From Pogostemon cablin (taxonomy: Eukaryota; Streptophyta; Magnoliopsida; Lamiales; Lamiaceae), in contig CM042970.1 of NCBI GenBank assembly GCA_023678885.1, positions 3,450,355 to 3,514,354 of the forward strand: DNA of 64,000 bases. Reading direction: 5' to 3'. Made by a program: the position numbers and the translations under genes. The stretch's first letter is position 1. Each line of letters begins with the position of its first letter. The notes under the pieces are model-generated. The model made no database searches. It had not been told where the DNA came from and saw only the letters and a list, made by a program, of their open reading frames with translations. This document shows positions 1 to 12,769 of the stretch, piece by piece.

Positions 1-205
1 ATTGAATTAGGGATTTTAATAGGGTGTGTAATTTTAATTTTGAAATGGTATTATTGAAATTTTAAGGTGTGTGTATATAATAAAATTAAGAAATAAAATT
101 TTAAAGAGGGTGTGTATTTAATAAAAATGAGTGTGTATTTAACCATACTCTTAATAATATTCTACTTTAATTAACATTATACGAAATATATCTAGGCTAA
201 TTATA

Positions 206-524
206 GTGTGCACCCGGGTGCACCTTAAGATAGGGTGCACCCATATACAAATATAAGCATAAACATATACAATTAAGAGCAAAAATGTATACAATTTAAT
301 TGTTAGATTTTTTAATGAAAAATTAAGTGTAAAAAAATATACAATTATTAAAAAACATGTATACACTATTGAATAAAAAGTTATACACATATGATGCTAG
401 TTTTTTTAATGAAAGAATTAATATGAAAAAAGTATACAATTAACGAAACACGTATATAAAATAGAATAACATATATACAAAATAGAATAAAAAGTTATAT
501 ACATGTGGGTGCACCCTTGCATCT
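206..524. repeat. Dispersed MITE-like repeat with GTGCACCC ends, copy 1
   Basis: An AT-rich unit of about 320 bp begins with GTGCACCCGGGTGCACC and ends with GGGTGCACCC. A copy in the opposite orientation lies at 36505-36801 and shares the inner words for ATATACAATT and AAAGTTATA. The ends contain inverted GGTGCACC words. No coding capacity is visible. I infer a non-autonomous DNA element, but no clear target duplication was found. Confidence 0.6.
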
Positions 525-750
525 AATATACACTCATATATCTATCACCATTCTATTTTTAAAATATTATTATTTTAAATTTAATACTCACTTAATAATA
601 TTTTTTTACTTTAGATATATATACGATATCATATGATATACATTTACTATTTGTCGTTCTATTTTAAAAATATTATTTTAAATTTTATAATCACCATCTA
701 ACCATGTCTATTCACCTTCCCCAATTTGTTTATATATATATATATATATA
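525..750. other. AT-rich intergenic DNA
   Basis: I see no gene here. The stretch is A/T-rich with a (TA)n run just before 751. Together with positions 1-205 it looks like ordinary intergenic DNA. Confidence 0.6.
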
Positions 751-1002
751 CTCCCTCCGTCCCGAAAAAGTTTGCGCCCCCTTTCCGGCACGGAGATTAA
801 GAAAGTAATAATTTTTATGGGTATAATGATATTTTTATGTAATAAATAAATGATAAAGTATGTTAGGTAGAGATGATTTTTTTATAAATACAGTGTATGA
901 AGAAGGGTGATTGCTTTTTACTTTTTGCTTTTTTTGGAATGTGTAAACTTCTGTGGGACAACTCAAAATGAAAAATGTGTCATCTGAAAAGAGACTGAGG
1001 GA
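751..1002. mobile_element. Stowaway-like MITE
   Basis: The left end reads CTCCCTCCGTCCCGAAAAAG and the right end is the degraded complement (GAGACTGAGGGAA). The element sits in a TATATA run, consistent with a TA target duplication. It is about 250 bp and non-coding. The TIR is the common Stowaway (Tc1/mariner) type. Confidence 0.75.
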
Positions 1003-1706
1003 ATATATATATATATATATATATATACTAAATTATCACCAATGCATCATATAGAGTCAGAAACATGCAAAATGTTGAAAAAAGTAATCCACATACAAAT
1101 TTTAAAGTTAAAACATATGTTTATACAATAATAAAGATAAAAAATGGTCTCATAGTGCAAAAGTTTCCTACTACTAATTTGTAAGAAGAAAACCTTAGAG
1201 AAAGAGGGAAATACAATTATTGTACATGATATATATATACACATAAAAGCTTCAGATTGTATTTAAAAAAAAAAAACAAAAACCTACCATAATAATAATA
1301 GTTAATAAATAATAAAAATAAATAAAAATAGGAAGATTATATAATCTCAATTGCTTCTTTCACACTTTCTTTATTCATTAGTCCCTACAATCATTTTTAC
1401 ATTAAAAAAAAAACAATACATTTATTTAATAACTTCAAGATCACTAACAACAAATTTGATACTCCTACCTAATATTCCATACTTAAAATTAATTTATACT
1501 TACATAAAAATCTAAAATACCCATAAAATTCAATAAAATAAATGTTTGTGGAACTGTAAAAATGAATTACCTTGAGGGACCGAGGAGTATGGACATTCAA
1601 ATAGAAATATCGAGTGTGTAATACAGTATTAAAATAAAATAATAATTTAGAAAAATATGAATTACATATTAGAGTATAGTTTTTGAACGTGGATTAAATA
1701 GTATTA

Positions 1707-1826
1707 CTCCCTCTAGTTATTTGCATCATTCCTTTGCAAAGCTATACTTTAATATGCAATTCATATTTTTCTAAATTATTATTTTATTAAAAAGGAATTA
1801 TGCATATAAGTATGAGACGGAGGGAA
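1707..1826. mobile_element. Short Stowaway-like MITE
   Basis: It starts CTCCCTCTAGTTATTTGCAT and ends with ATGAGACGGAGGGAA, flanked by TA. The length is about 120 bp. Inverted arms sharing AATATGCAATTCATATTTTTC-type words suggest that it folds on itself. Confidence 0.6.
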
Positions 1827-2000
1827 TATTATTTAATGTGTAGTGAATAGTTGTATTGATGAGTGTGTGAGTTCTATATTTTAATTATATTAATAGGTGT
1901 GTAAAAGGAAAATGAAATCTTTATAGGCAGATGCCCAAAATGAAAAAAAAAAGAGATTCTTTGGAACGATAATGGGGAGTATATTAAAAAGTTAATATCA

Positions 2001-2170
2001 TGTGCACCTAAGTGAACACGGCATTTATATGTTTATAAACCGGATTTACATCATAAACTCTTGTAAACCATGTGATCTCCCTTAATTTAAACATTCTAAC
2101 AATACATAACATATAGTATATAATTGGAAGGGGGGATCGGGTTTACACCATTAACCCAATTAATACAAGT
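2001..2170 (-). repeat. Dispersed repeat flanking the MAM33 gene, left copy
   Basis: The reverse complement closely matches 5597-5735, sharing words such as AAACTCTTGTAAA, CCTTAATTTAAA, AATACATA and GGAAGGGG. More distant relatives in the plus orientation are at 11719-11875 and 14288-14455. The two close copies form an inverted pair around the MAM33 gene. The class is unknown and there is no ORF. Confidence 0.65.
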
Positions 2171-2392
2171 GTTTGTGTAGTTTTTTTATATTTAATTTTT
2201 CATTAAAAAAACTAAAAGAAAATTTGTTAATAAAATATATACATTTTTATTCATAATTGTATTCGTTTTTAAAAGTGATTCAGGGCTGCACAAGATAATT
2301 TGTCTATATTATATGTTTTTTTAATTTTAAAAAATCAATACAATAATAAACACCAAAATAAATACACGTTGAAAAAAAAATAGAAACCACAG

Positions 2393-2421
2393 TATAAATA
2401 AGCAACAACCCTAAACCCTAA
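2393..2421 (+). promoter_or_regulatory. TATA box and telo-box of the MAM33 gene
   Basis: TATAAATA lies at 2393-2400, about 90 bases before the start codon. AAACCCTAA (telo-box) follows at 2413-2421, in the likely 5' leader. Telo-boxes are known near the start sites of plant genes for translation and mitochondrial biogenesis, which fits a mitochondrial product. The assignment is by position and motif only. Confidence 0.6.
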
Positions 2422-2487
2422 AGCAAAAACCCTCTGCTTTCTTCATCTGTCAAACCCTTCACCCTTCTCCCCAATACACAACCCAAA

Positions 2488-4514
2488 ATGGCTCTGAACA
2501 ACGCTATACGTAGAACAGCTTCGAGAGTTGTACCTTTGATCATCAGGGCTTCCGCCGGAACTCAAAGGTACCTCCACCACGGCCGGAACTCCGCCCTTCT
2601 CGCCGCCGTCAACCAGCCCTCCCGCAGCTTCCCGCAGAAAACATTTCCGTCATTTCTCCACCGCTACTCCACCAGGCCAAAGTCGGACGAGTCCCTCCTC
2701 CGAGTCATCGAGTCCGAGATTCAGTGTGCTGAGGAGTCTCAAGATACCGAGGAGGTTCTTTATTACCTTTTTCTCTACATTTCCTATATATTTTTCAGTG
2801 ATTTCCTGAATTGGTTATTAATTTGTTTGATAATTTGTGTGCCGATTTTGTTGACTGATTTGAATTGGGTGATATTTGAAGTTTAATTGCTTTTGAGAAG
2901 GGGTCGATTTGGAGTTGTTTGTATTCACTAGGATGAGTTGTTCAATGTTTCCCTCATAAAATTCCTCCATATTTAGAATATTTAAATTAAAATTGAGGGT
3001 TTATTTTAAAATGTAGTTTCTGGATTTTGTTAGAGAACATCTCCCATCTAAATAGGCCGAAAATTTTATCAAAAACATAAAGAAAAGAAAAAACAAAAGA
3101 AAAGAGAAGGTGTAGCAAAAGAGACCAAAATAATCTCATGAATAATTATTTTTTTTTTTATATAAATAAGAGTATCTATTCAGATTTATAAATTCATTCA
3201 TCTAAAAAAGGTATGTATTCGGATTTATTTGAGTATGCAGGGATAGGATAAATGCACTGATACTCACTGCCTTGTATAAAAGAGTTAACAGTATGAGTAA
3301 CCAAAATTATTTCATTTATATTTATCGAGCTTTTGGGTCCTGGTATTTCCAACTTTCGTAGGGCTCTTGTTAGCTAGAGTTCTTAAATCTTAGTAACTTA
3401 ATTGGGAGTCTAAGCTTTAAGGTTGGCCAAGACCCAATATTGCGATTAAATCCCCAAAATATTTTCATTTTTGGTAGTTTAGGAATGGGGTTATGCAGGC
3501 TTTTCCTCGCAACAGTATATCAAGGCGTAAAACAGGGGAGCCTAACTCCTCTCGATGCTACACTTGAATGGATTCCTAAGAAACACCCACCATTTAAATC
3601 GATTCCTTTTCTACTAGCATTGCGTTCTCCATTTAAATCGATTTGTTGGTCTACCGTCCAATGGAAATGCTGCAAAAGTCAATAAATTTGGTGAAAAAAA
3701 TTCTTAAACTCCGTAATACAGTAAGGGATAAATGTGAAAACTCTAATGGGTGGAGTGATAGAATGGGTGGAGTGATAGAATGGGTGGAGCAATTGATTTC
3801 TTTCCAAGACATTAGTTGTGTATTTTAAAATTATTAATCTATTTAATTGAATTGTATTTTTTTCTGGTTAAATTATTATAGTTGTTATCCAATTAATTAG
3901 TTTTTTGTGTGCATTATTTGATCCATAGGATGAGGAGGTTCCACAGGGATTCCCCTTTAAAATTGAAGACCATCCTGGAGAGCAGACCATAACACTAACG
4001 AGAATGTATGAAGGAGAAAATGTAAGTGTTGAAGTTCACATGCCTGATCTAATTACGGGTGAGGAGAACGAAAATGATGACGATGAAGATGCCTCACAAA
4101 CCGGAGATCAATCCAGTATACCCCTGGTTGTTAGGGTCTCCAAGGACCATGGACCCTCTCTGGAGTTCGGCTGTACTGCTTTTCCCGATGAGATCGCAAT
4201 TGATAGTCTATCTATCAAGGACCCTGCAAATGCTGAAGATCAAATAGCATACGAAGGGCCTGATTTTGCGTATGTTTTTACTCAGTATGAGCTTTATCGA
4301 TTAAATCTTAGGTGTTTCGAAACTCATTAGTTAATTTTTGTATTGTTTTTGCAGAGATTTAGATGAGAACTTGCAAAAGGCATTTCACAAGTATTTAGAG
4401 ATCAGAGGAATTAAGCCAAGCACTACCAATTTCTTACATGGCTACATGGTCAACAAAGACTCTAGAGAGTATATCTCTTGGTTGAGGAATCTGCAGAAGT
4501 TTGTTGAGGCTTAA
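2488..4514 (+). CDS. Mitochondrial glycoprotein family protein (MAM33/p32-like)
   Basis: Three coding exons are read: 2488-2754, 3929-4269 and 4355-4514. They join in phase to 255 residues with GT-AG borders. The N-terminus (MALNNAIRRTASRVV) is rich in Arg, Ser and Ala with few acids, as in a mitochondrial presequence. The MAM33 domain follows, roughly residues 70-255. It includes an acidic loop near residues 132-146 (ENENDDDEDA), the segment LEFGCTAFPDEIAI, and the C-terminal YLEIRGIKPSTTNFLHGYM and EYISWLRNLQKFV. Family members are trimeric acidic matrix proteins, linked in yeast and plants to oxidative phosphorylation and mitochondrial ribosome function. Length and domain are normal. The exact role here is inferred from the family. 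Confidence 0.93.
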
Positions 4515-5110
4515 TTTCCTTACAGTAAAATTTGGAATTTAATTTATGAACTAGATTAAGTATATTATTATATATTGGAAATTATGAAGAAATGTCATCT
4601 TCTTCTGATGAAGAGTTTATGATATTATTTCATATGCTGTATGATGAATAGTTTTCACGTTATTGCGGAAGTGTTTAAGATATTATTTTTAATGTAGCAA
4701 GCTGGTTAGTTTTCATGTGTTTTTTTTTTTTTTTACTGGAAGGTTTATGATATTTTTGTTGTTATGATATTTGATTGGAAGATGATTGAAGGGTGGATAA
4801 TTTGCGCTTTTTTCTTAAAAAAAAACTATGATTCAATTGAAGCATATTCAATCCTGTTATTTTATAGATGTGGAAGAAGTTTGTGTTGAAAGTTTGTTAA
4901 TAATAGATTACTAGAGAAATAGATTTAAAAAAAAAAAAAAGCCTTCTAGATTTAATAGTTGATGTTTTCTGAGTTTCCAGAATTACTTGTCTTGTTTAAG
5001 CTTTAGAAGTGAAAAAAAAACTCATATATGTAGATATGTCGATTAATTGCATGGAGTAAAACATTTTGAGAAAGACTACACATTTTGATTTTTGAGAAAG
5101 ACTATAGTAG
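4515..5110. other. 3' flank of the MAM33 gene
   Basis: The stretch is T-rich 3'-UTR-like sequence followed by AT-rich DNA with poly-T and poly-A runs. No further gene is seen. Poly(A) signals cannot be fixed with confidence. Confidence 0.5.
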
Positions 5111-5475
5111 CATCGATCCTATACAATAGGTTGGACCGGTCTCATTTCGAAAGAATAACCTAATTATTTCTACGAATGATTCAATTTATATTTTAAAGAA
5201 TAACCTAATATATCTACAGATTAAATACAATTTCAAGTGATGAAAATTGGGGGAGGAGGCGAAAATACAATATTAGGTTGAATCGGTCTCCCTTCGAAAG
5301 AATAACCTAATTATTTCTACGAATGATTCAACTTATATATTTTAAAGAATAATAATCTAATTATATCTACAGATTAAATACAATCATTCAACTTATATTT
5401 TAAAAAATAATCTAATTATATCTACCATTAAATACAATTTCGAGTGCTGAAAATTGGGGAAAGAGGCGAAAAAAG
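5110..5475. repeat. Imperfect tandem duplication, unit about 150 bp
   Basis: The block containing CGAAAGAATAACCTAATTAT, then TCTACGAATGATTCAA and ACAGATTAAATACAAT, occurs at about 5147-5260 and again at about 5296-5385. A third partial copy runs to 5475. Each full unit ends in GAAAATTGGGG followed by GAGGCGAAAA. It is non-coding and its origin is unknown. Confidence 0.7.
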
Positions 5476-5596
5476 TCATTGCCTATCCATTTATAATGTG
5501 TGAATTTTTTTGAAGCATCAAATTGTTAAGAAGAAAATCGTGCATCATATGAACCTAAACATAAAAAATGAATCAGTGATTTATTTATCATAAACG

Positions 5597-5735
5597 CTTA
5601 TATAAATTGGGTTCACAGTGTAAACCCCTTCCAATCTTATATACCCTATGTATTGCTAGAGTCTTTAAATTAAGGGGGACCATAGAATTTACAAGAGTTT
5701 ATGATGCAAATCCGATTTACAAGAGACTAATTCTT
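5597..5735 (+). repeat. Dispersed repeat flanking the MAM33 gene, right copy
   Basis: This is the inverted partner of 2001-2170. It contains CTATGTATTGCTAGAGTCTT and TTTACAAGAGTTTATGATG. A short open frame across it is an accident of the repeat, because its translation resembles no family I recognise. Confidence 0.6.
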
Positions 5736-5969
5736 TATTTTTATTTGCATCTAAGAAGAATGCATTCTCCAATCATGCGTAGGGAAAGCCTAGAACAAGG
5801 AGGTAGAAAGATGTGGAAAGCCAATAAAGCTCAAGAGTTGAAGGATTTTTTAGCTAAGTCAACTAAAAGTTTGGAACAAACCATTTAACACGCTTATATG
5901 AGAAGGGGGATTTTCACAAATAACTTGTGGTCTGACTCGATAATCGTTCACACATTTAGTAAAATAATA

Positions 5970-6190
5970 CTTCCTTCGTCCGCCCGAAAGATAATATTTT
6001 ACTTTTGTGCACGTTGATTAAGCAGTATTATTATTTAATGTGTAATGGGTAGTTGTATTAGTGGGAGTGTAGGTCCCATATTTTAATTGTATTTGTGGGT
6101 GTGTATGGGTCCCATGTGTATAAAAAAGGAAATACACTCTTTGGGCGCGGATGACCAAAATAGAAAAAATACCCTCTTTCGAGAGGGAGT
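5970..6190. mobile_element. Stowaway-like MITE
   Basis: The left end is CTTCCTTCGTCCGCCCGAAAG and the right end CTTTCGAGAGGGAG, followed by TA. The element is about 220 bp. The inner words (GGGTCCCATGTG, TTGGGCGCGGATGACC) are shared with other elements in the window, such as 35907-36132. Confidence 0.65.
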
Positions 6191-6748
6191 AAATATTAAC
6201 AACACATTTGAATTTTTTTGTATTTTTGGAAGCCATTTTATACAAGTGAATTGAATGGTTAAAAATTTATGAATATGCTTATTAGTGTATTAATGGAAAA
6301 AAAGCATAAATCAAACATATAACATGTTAGAAGTCAGAATCAATCTCAACAATGAAATTGAATTACGAATAGAAATCAAATAAGATTTTAAAAGTTGGAT
6401 TTCGTTACTAGCTTAACAAAACCAAACTCCTCCACTCTGTTTCACGCCTCGAGAAATCTTAGAACATTAACCAAACACAACATACTCTGACAACCTTGTT
6501 TGATACATAGGAACTTATGAACTTGTGTTACATGTTAAAAACCAACAAAAACAGTTACCATAATTTGTTTTTTGATAAGCTCAAAATCACTTTACAGCTC
6601 AACCGACGTTTAAGTATTCGAGAATATACACTGCTGTTACAAAAACACCCATCAACCAACTACATGCTAGAATGGCAAAAACAAACATCGACTAGGCCAG
6701 TTCAAAAATCAAACACAACCACGAATCTTAAAAGATCTCGTCATCAAG

Positions 6749-9700
6749 CTAAGCAAAGAACCATGCCTTGATAAAGATTGACAACCCCATTTGCAGCACA
6801 AATGCTGAGATAACCACGATTGTGAGATCATTGGCTTGTATGTAGGATCTGAGGTTCAAACTAACAAAGCTGGACGATGCAGCACCAGCTACTAATATGA
6901 TAATCCACCGTAGAAACTCAATTGGAATCACCAGCAGAAACTGTATATACCATAAAGAACAAAAATTAAGCGTCAGTTATCTCACATTAGAAGAATGCAA
7001 GAATTCTGATTCTGAAGGGGACGGGGGTTTCCACTGTAAGATGATTACAAGGTTAGTTCAATCTTGTAATATAGTATGATCAATTGCAGCTGCATTTAGA
7101 TTGAATCTCCACATATATATGTGATCAATCACAAGTCATGAAACCTAAAGCTATTATTTGAATGTCTACAAGATATAATTCAAGTGTAATAATAAAAAAA
7201 AAATTAACTCGAAGTTTTAGCTTGCAGAATATATATAGTGATTAAGAGGAATTCTTACAGAAGTCAGGATAAAAATGAAAAGGGAATATCCCCACAAGCA
7301 CCAAAAGCGTACGAGGCTGACAGTTGAACCCAAGTACTGAAGCAGAAAGTAATATCCCAGAGGAACAACAATTGCATAGCCGTAAATGGAGCCTGCTGCC
7401 ACATGTACATAGTTGACATCAAATGTCCAAGAAGTACTTTGGTCACTTCTTCTATTCATCAAGTAGGTAGCACAATTTCCAAGGGAGGCGATCACAAAAA
7501 TCAATGTTGTAGAGATCCAAACAAGCCCATAGCTGAAAAATGGGAAGAAAATGCAAAAATGTAACAGAACTCATACGAAGACATCAATTTAGGTTCCTAC
7601 TAAACTTTTTCCTCACTCTTCCAAAGTTAATTCACTATTTCATTCACTTCAATCATTATCTTATGAAGGTAATGAACTACTTAATCGTCTAGGATCAATT
7701 TTGCTCCCCTCTTAATTCATGATTTTCAAGTGTTATACAATTTTCAATCAAGGAAACCAATCAAATTCTGATACATAAAACCTATATATGCATCCCTAAA
7801 GTTGCAATGGCATTAACCAAAGAAAATGGTGGAGCTTTCAACATATCTTGTGCTAATACACATAAATGAAAGATGCCCTTACTCCATTTCAATTCTTTCA
7901 TCAATTATGAACTCTAAAGACCAATTATAACTATTAAACTATAGTTTTCCATAAATATCTAAGAAATACCCAAGCAAAGTATGAGAATCAACCTAATCAA
8001 ACAATGTGAAAGAAACTTTAGATATTACACTCAAGGTGGCCAGTTTAATTCTCCCTCGTATCTTCAATTGTGAACTGCTAAAATATTATCTGGTAGGAAG
8101 GAAAAAATAGCAGGATAGGTGCAACAACAGAAACAATACAGCTTATCTGTTTAGTAAAAAAAATTAAGCAACTTCAAATACTGCAATTCTGGGAGGACAA
8201 TATTTTTCAGTGTTATCACCATCAACTGAACTTCTAAAGCATAGTCCGTTAGGATAGAAATATAACTGGAGTATTTGGAACTTCGTAGTAGAGTAATCAA
8301 ACAATATTTCAAATACAAAGATACATTAAAGTGAATCATTTTAGCAGTTTCAAGGTTAATGTATACTAGAAGAAAAACAAAATGGAAGAGTAGGTTCTTA
8401 ATTTTAAGGAAATTTATAAAATACGCATTTCCATGTATATTCTTAGCCTCACTTCTGCGAGACAATTTCTGAATGTCATTAACAGAATTAAACAAGTCAG
8501 AAAATTATCTGAATTGGTAAATCAAGAAGAAGGCTGGCAAGCGATCGCTCATGGCAGCATTGATTTAGGTAAAATCAAATAAACCCAAACAATGGGCACA
8601 TAACCTAAATTGTGCATCAAATTTTCCATGTGAACCCAAGAACAAGAAAAATACAAGCAAATGTTGGACTGGGCCAATAATCAATTTCAAACAAGACTTA
8701 AATCATTCACACAGAAAACCAGCAAACAAATCGTTTATTCCATCATCATTTCAACTTACAGGTCTGGGTTTGCATCAATCTTGCTGACAAAATCTCCATT
8801 TGTAGGGTACAAAGAACTAATCAATCTGTTCAAAACGATGTCTGTATCTACATTAAAATATTGTGTGTATGAAGAGATACTGAATACCCCCTTCCAGTTG
8901 CTAGTTGGCTGTTGTCCACCGTCACCTGCAAACATTAAACATAAGATATACTGTGATAGAGTGAAGACCGAGAGTTGCCAATAGGATAACTATGGGTTAT
9001 GAAAGATCCTCAAAAGAGGCCCCAGAGATGAATCTCTGCCACAACTAGGGTTGCAAAATACACAATTACATCGATGATCCAGGTTAGGTGATAGAACAAC
9101 TATTTAAATAAGTCTAAGGCCCAACAACAAAGCCCATAAATAATTGGGTATCAAAATAATAATAAGTTGTTCAAGTAGGCCCATGGGTAGCATGACGACG
9201 CTTGTAAACCCTCAAGATTGGAAGTGCTCTATCATACTGATTGGAGCAAGAGTAATTTGGTTATTATATGAATCATTAAGTAGTTTGATACGTAATAAGG
9301 ATAGGCGTTAAAATTACATTCACCCTAATACCAGTGGATTTCTCACATGAACAAATTACTTTAAGACATAACATGTTGCAGGTCATGGACCAAAAAAAAA
9401 AGTGAGTCTAGCTACTATCAAGCCATTTTATCATGCAATAGTGCTGAATCAGTGCCTACAAAGTAAATACATTACACCAATGCCCAAATCCTCATTCATA
9501 GACATTAGACATATTTATTCCCATACCCATCCTGTCAGATTTATTTTCAAATTTAAAAAGATGTAGAAAAGATATTTACTCCTAATATTTATTTTTAAAA
9601 TAAAAGAACATGCGCTGAAGCTTGACAAGGAAACTGATTGTCTTTTTCTCAAAAGCCAGACCTGTGAGGCACTAGATTAAAGAATCTGAGTGATCAAAAT

Positions 9701-11422
9701 AGATATAAGAGTGAATGCAGTAAATTTAGCATTAAAAATTAACACCATAAAATTTATCAAAAGGGGTCTAATTTCATGTCGCTTTATATTTAATTACACT
9801 GTCATGGCCTAAAATCTAATTACTCTAAAACACTTGATTTTATTAAAACTAACATAATGGAAGCTTAAAGAAAAATGATGCTTGAGATAATTTAAGAATT
9901 TAAGCAATAAATTTTATCCTAAGAAATAAAACGAATTAAAATCCAACAATAATAATCAGATAAGGGGAAGTTATTTAAATCCATGTTCTTGCTAAAATAA
10001 AACATTACTAAGTTTAATGGAATTAAAAGTGCTAAGAATCCTCTTGCCCCACCACACCAGCACCTTCATCTGAAAAGGGAAAATTATTTTAAGGTGGAGA
10101 ATTTTCTCTTCAAACAGAAGTTAATTTTCCATCTAGTACATCATCTTTTATGGGATTATGCAGTAGTTTTGCATTAAAATGGTATATCTTGTTCGTTCAA
10201 TAGAAATTGAGAAGCAAGTAAAAGTAAAACAAATCAAATTGTTGAGCACAACAGCCAACTGTCATATAAACTACTACTTAACAGCACAAAGGTAGGATGC
10301 AGTAGTACGTACTCCGTGATCCCAGTAAAGTGCAAATTATAAAAATATTAGTACAATTACTTACCACTAGGAGTGCTTATAGTTTGGTATCCCTGACTAT
10401 TGGGGGGAAATATTTGCAAATTTGCTCCAGGAACTGCATGAGAATGTATTTAAATTACATAATGCATTATTTAAGTGAAGATAGCACTGAATACATGGGA
10501 ACGTCTTGGAAGATCTTGTACCTACTTGGGTAGGGGTTTTCTTATCTTCACCAACAACAGCCTGCACATTTCCATCAAAACGCAAAAGTATAAATTCATA
10601 TCCATAATAAAAAAGTCTCAGCTAGAAGCCATTTACATTTAACATTCAAACATATGTAAATTAATAGAATTAACTGATTAACAATAAGACCACTCAAATG
10701 CTTGAGATTATAGCAAAAGCCATCCTGAATACAGAGGAATTAAACACTTGAAAAATGAAATATTATTTGATTTGACAAATATGTAAGATCACAAATGAAT
10801 AACGCACGCATATACATCGTAACCCAAAAAAAATTTAGAAAACAATTATATTCTTTTCAATAAAAAAGAGCTCTTCAAAAAAAAATGCAAGGAATCTAAT
10901 GATAAAATTCATTGTTAGCTAATTACCATACTACTACCTACCTAAACTCCCCTAGATTGACCAAACCTACAAATGAATCGTTCAAGACAAAAACACCTAT
11001 ATAATCCAGTGCATTTCGTTTCTCACCTCAGAAATCTTCACCTAAATACTAACTTGTTTATCACTCGAGAAACGACAAAATAGTGAAGGAAAATCCTCAT
11101 AAATGAAGATCAAGAAAAGGAAAAAGGTTCATATCAGTACATGCTCGAAATATCCAACTTTTCCTCTCCTCTCCTAACTGAAAATTAGTTTTGCAAATAT
11201 TGTTCATGCCCTAACAATAACAAAATGCAATTACTGAAATCGTAATAAGGGCATTGATCTGGGCGAAACTACAAACAAAATAAAACATCAAAAGCATAAT
11301 CACAGAGACATTCACGCACGTAAATATCCACACAGCATAGAAATCATTAAGAAAATTGAATAGCGCACCGGAACAGAGCCAACAAAGTGACTGCTGGGGA
11401 TATTGGTGTAGGATTCTTCCAT
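6749..11422 (-). CDS. YIP4: YIP4-type integral membrane Yip1 family protein
   Basis: Six exons are read on the minus strand: 11422-11369, 10561-10522, 10433-10365, 8925-8760, 7532-7259 and 6940-6749. All phases join, giving 264 residues. The N-terminus (MEESYTNIPSSHFVGSVP) and a Pro/Gln-rich cytosolic part are followed by WKGVFSISSYTQYFNVDTD and NPDLYGLVWI, the Yip1-domain hallmark. About five hydrophobic segments then run to the C-terminal AWFFA. Plant YIP4a and YIP4b act with ECHIDNA at the trans-Golgi network in secretion of cell-wall polysaccharides. That role is family knowledge. The third exon starts after GCAG and the second ends GTAG, with a one-base phase that codes QVVPGANLQIF across the junction. 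The longest intron (10364-8926) has no visible gene. I am confident of the family and less so of the 4a/4b assignment. Confidence 0.94.
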
Positions 11423-11718
11423 TAGATTCGAGCAGTTTAGCAATGCAGAGAGTGTTTCGTGCAAATAACCATACTATCTTGGGGGGTAATTGTTGAATTA
11501 TGGGGTAAGTTGGGGTAAAATCAGAGATACGTGATGAGTTGCAGGATTCGATAACGAGGAGAAGCCCTAAGGAATCTTAGCTGGGAAGATTTTATTGGAG
11601 GGGAATACGAAGTGACGAATTTGTCCGAATTATTATTTTTCTTTTTTCTTTTTATTGAAAATTTATTTACTCCGATAAAAAGCCGTGGGTATATTTTTAA
11701 CTTAAAGCTATGTTTATT
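11423..11718. promoter_or_regulatory. Promoter and 5' leader region of YIP4
   Basis: This lies directly upstream of the YIP4 start on the minus strand. It is moderately GC-rich near 11530-11590. I see no unambiguous TATA box. Short opposing ORFs here do not resemble proteins. Confidence 0.4.
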
Positions 11719-11875
11719 GGCAAAACTCCTGCGTCCCAGTACACAATCCGTGTCTCTATGTGAACACAAATTTTTTTTTATTCTATTTAAATTTATGTAT
11801 TGCTAGAAAATTTAAATTATAAAAGAGCATGGATTTAAATCCGTGTTTTTGGGCGCACAAGAGACTCACTCTTTA
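11719..11875 (+). repeat. Dispersed repeat, copy 3
   Basis: It begins GGCAAAACTCCTGCGTCCC and ends GGGCGCACAAGAGACTCACT. It matches 14288-14455 along its length and, more weakly, 5597-5735. It looks like a mobile non-autonomous repeat of about 160 bp with no ORF. Confidence 0.65.
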
Positions 11876-12153
11876 TTACAATTATTTTTTGTTTCAGCTT
11901 ATAAATTCGAAATATATTTTAATTAAATTAATTTATTTGTTTGATTCGATTATAAAATTGAATTTCAAATTCACGGAACATTACAAATAAAATGATCAAA
12001 ATATACTTAAATTTAAAATATATATTAAATTAAATTATCAAAATATAATTACACTGCTAAATAAATTATTTGATCAATTTAAAGAATTTAAAATTATAAA
12101 ATAAAAATTTTAATTATCAAACTGAAAAAAAAAATTACATACAAGTCATAGTA
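11876..12153. other. AT-rich intergenic DNA
   Basis: Low-complexity A/T DNA. I see no gene or clear element. Confidence 0.5.
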
Positions 12154-12376
12154 CTCCCATCCCATAAATAATGCAGTATTTTCGTGTGCGAGAGAAAAAG
12201 CTACTCATTTTGTCTTACGAAGTCTAATTCAACGAATCTCATTTTTCACTTTTAGAAAAAAAACCGTATATAATTATCACTCACTACTAATATAATTATT
12301 CATTACACATAAAATAATAATACTCTTTATTCTATTCGAAAAAACAAATAATGACTTTTTAGTGGAATGAAGGGAA
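12154..12376. mobile_element. Stowaway-like MITE
   Basis: The left end is CTCCCATCCCATAAATAATG. The right end (TTAGTGGAATGAAGGGAA) is its rough complement, and TA flanks both sides. It is about 220 bp, internally AT-rich and non-coding. Confidence 0.6.
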
Positions 12377-12769
12377 TATTTTTTATGTATAAAGATGTGT
12401 AAAATTATTAAATATTTTAGATAATTTAATTAAAATAATGTGTAAAGTTCTTAGAATAGAGACAAAAAGTGAGTATTATTGATTCATTCAAAAATATCAT
12501 CTTAATTCAAAACATCCAAATTTTGCTTTAATTTGAAAAATATCATTAACTATTTTACACACATTACATATTTTATATAGGCAAAATCTCTTGTGAGACG
12601 ATAATTATGTGAGACGAGTCGATTCAATATTAAAATATAATTATTATATGGAATTTATTAATACACAATTTAGAGCATAATTACTCTAAAATACAAAGGA
12701 GGAAAAGAATTACGGTCAACTACACAAATTAGGTGCAGTAAGACTAAATTAGCCTTCTTCCCTACACCT

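Noticed and set aside
8151..8495. Gene inside a YIP4 intron
   Set aside because: A 114-codon frame in AT-rich intron DNA with no protein-like pattern.
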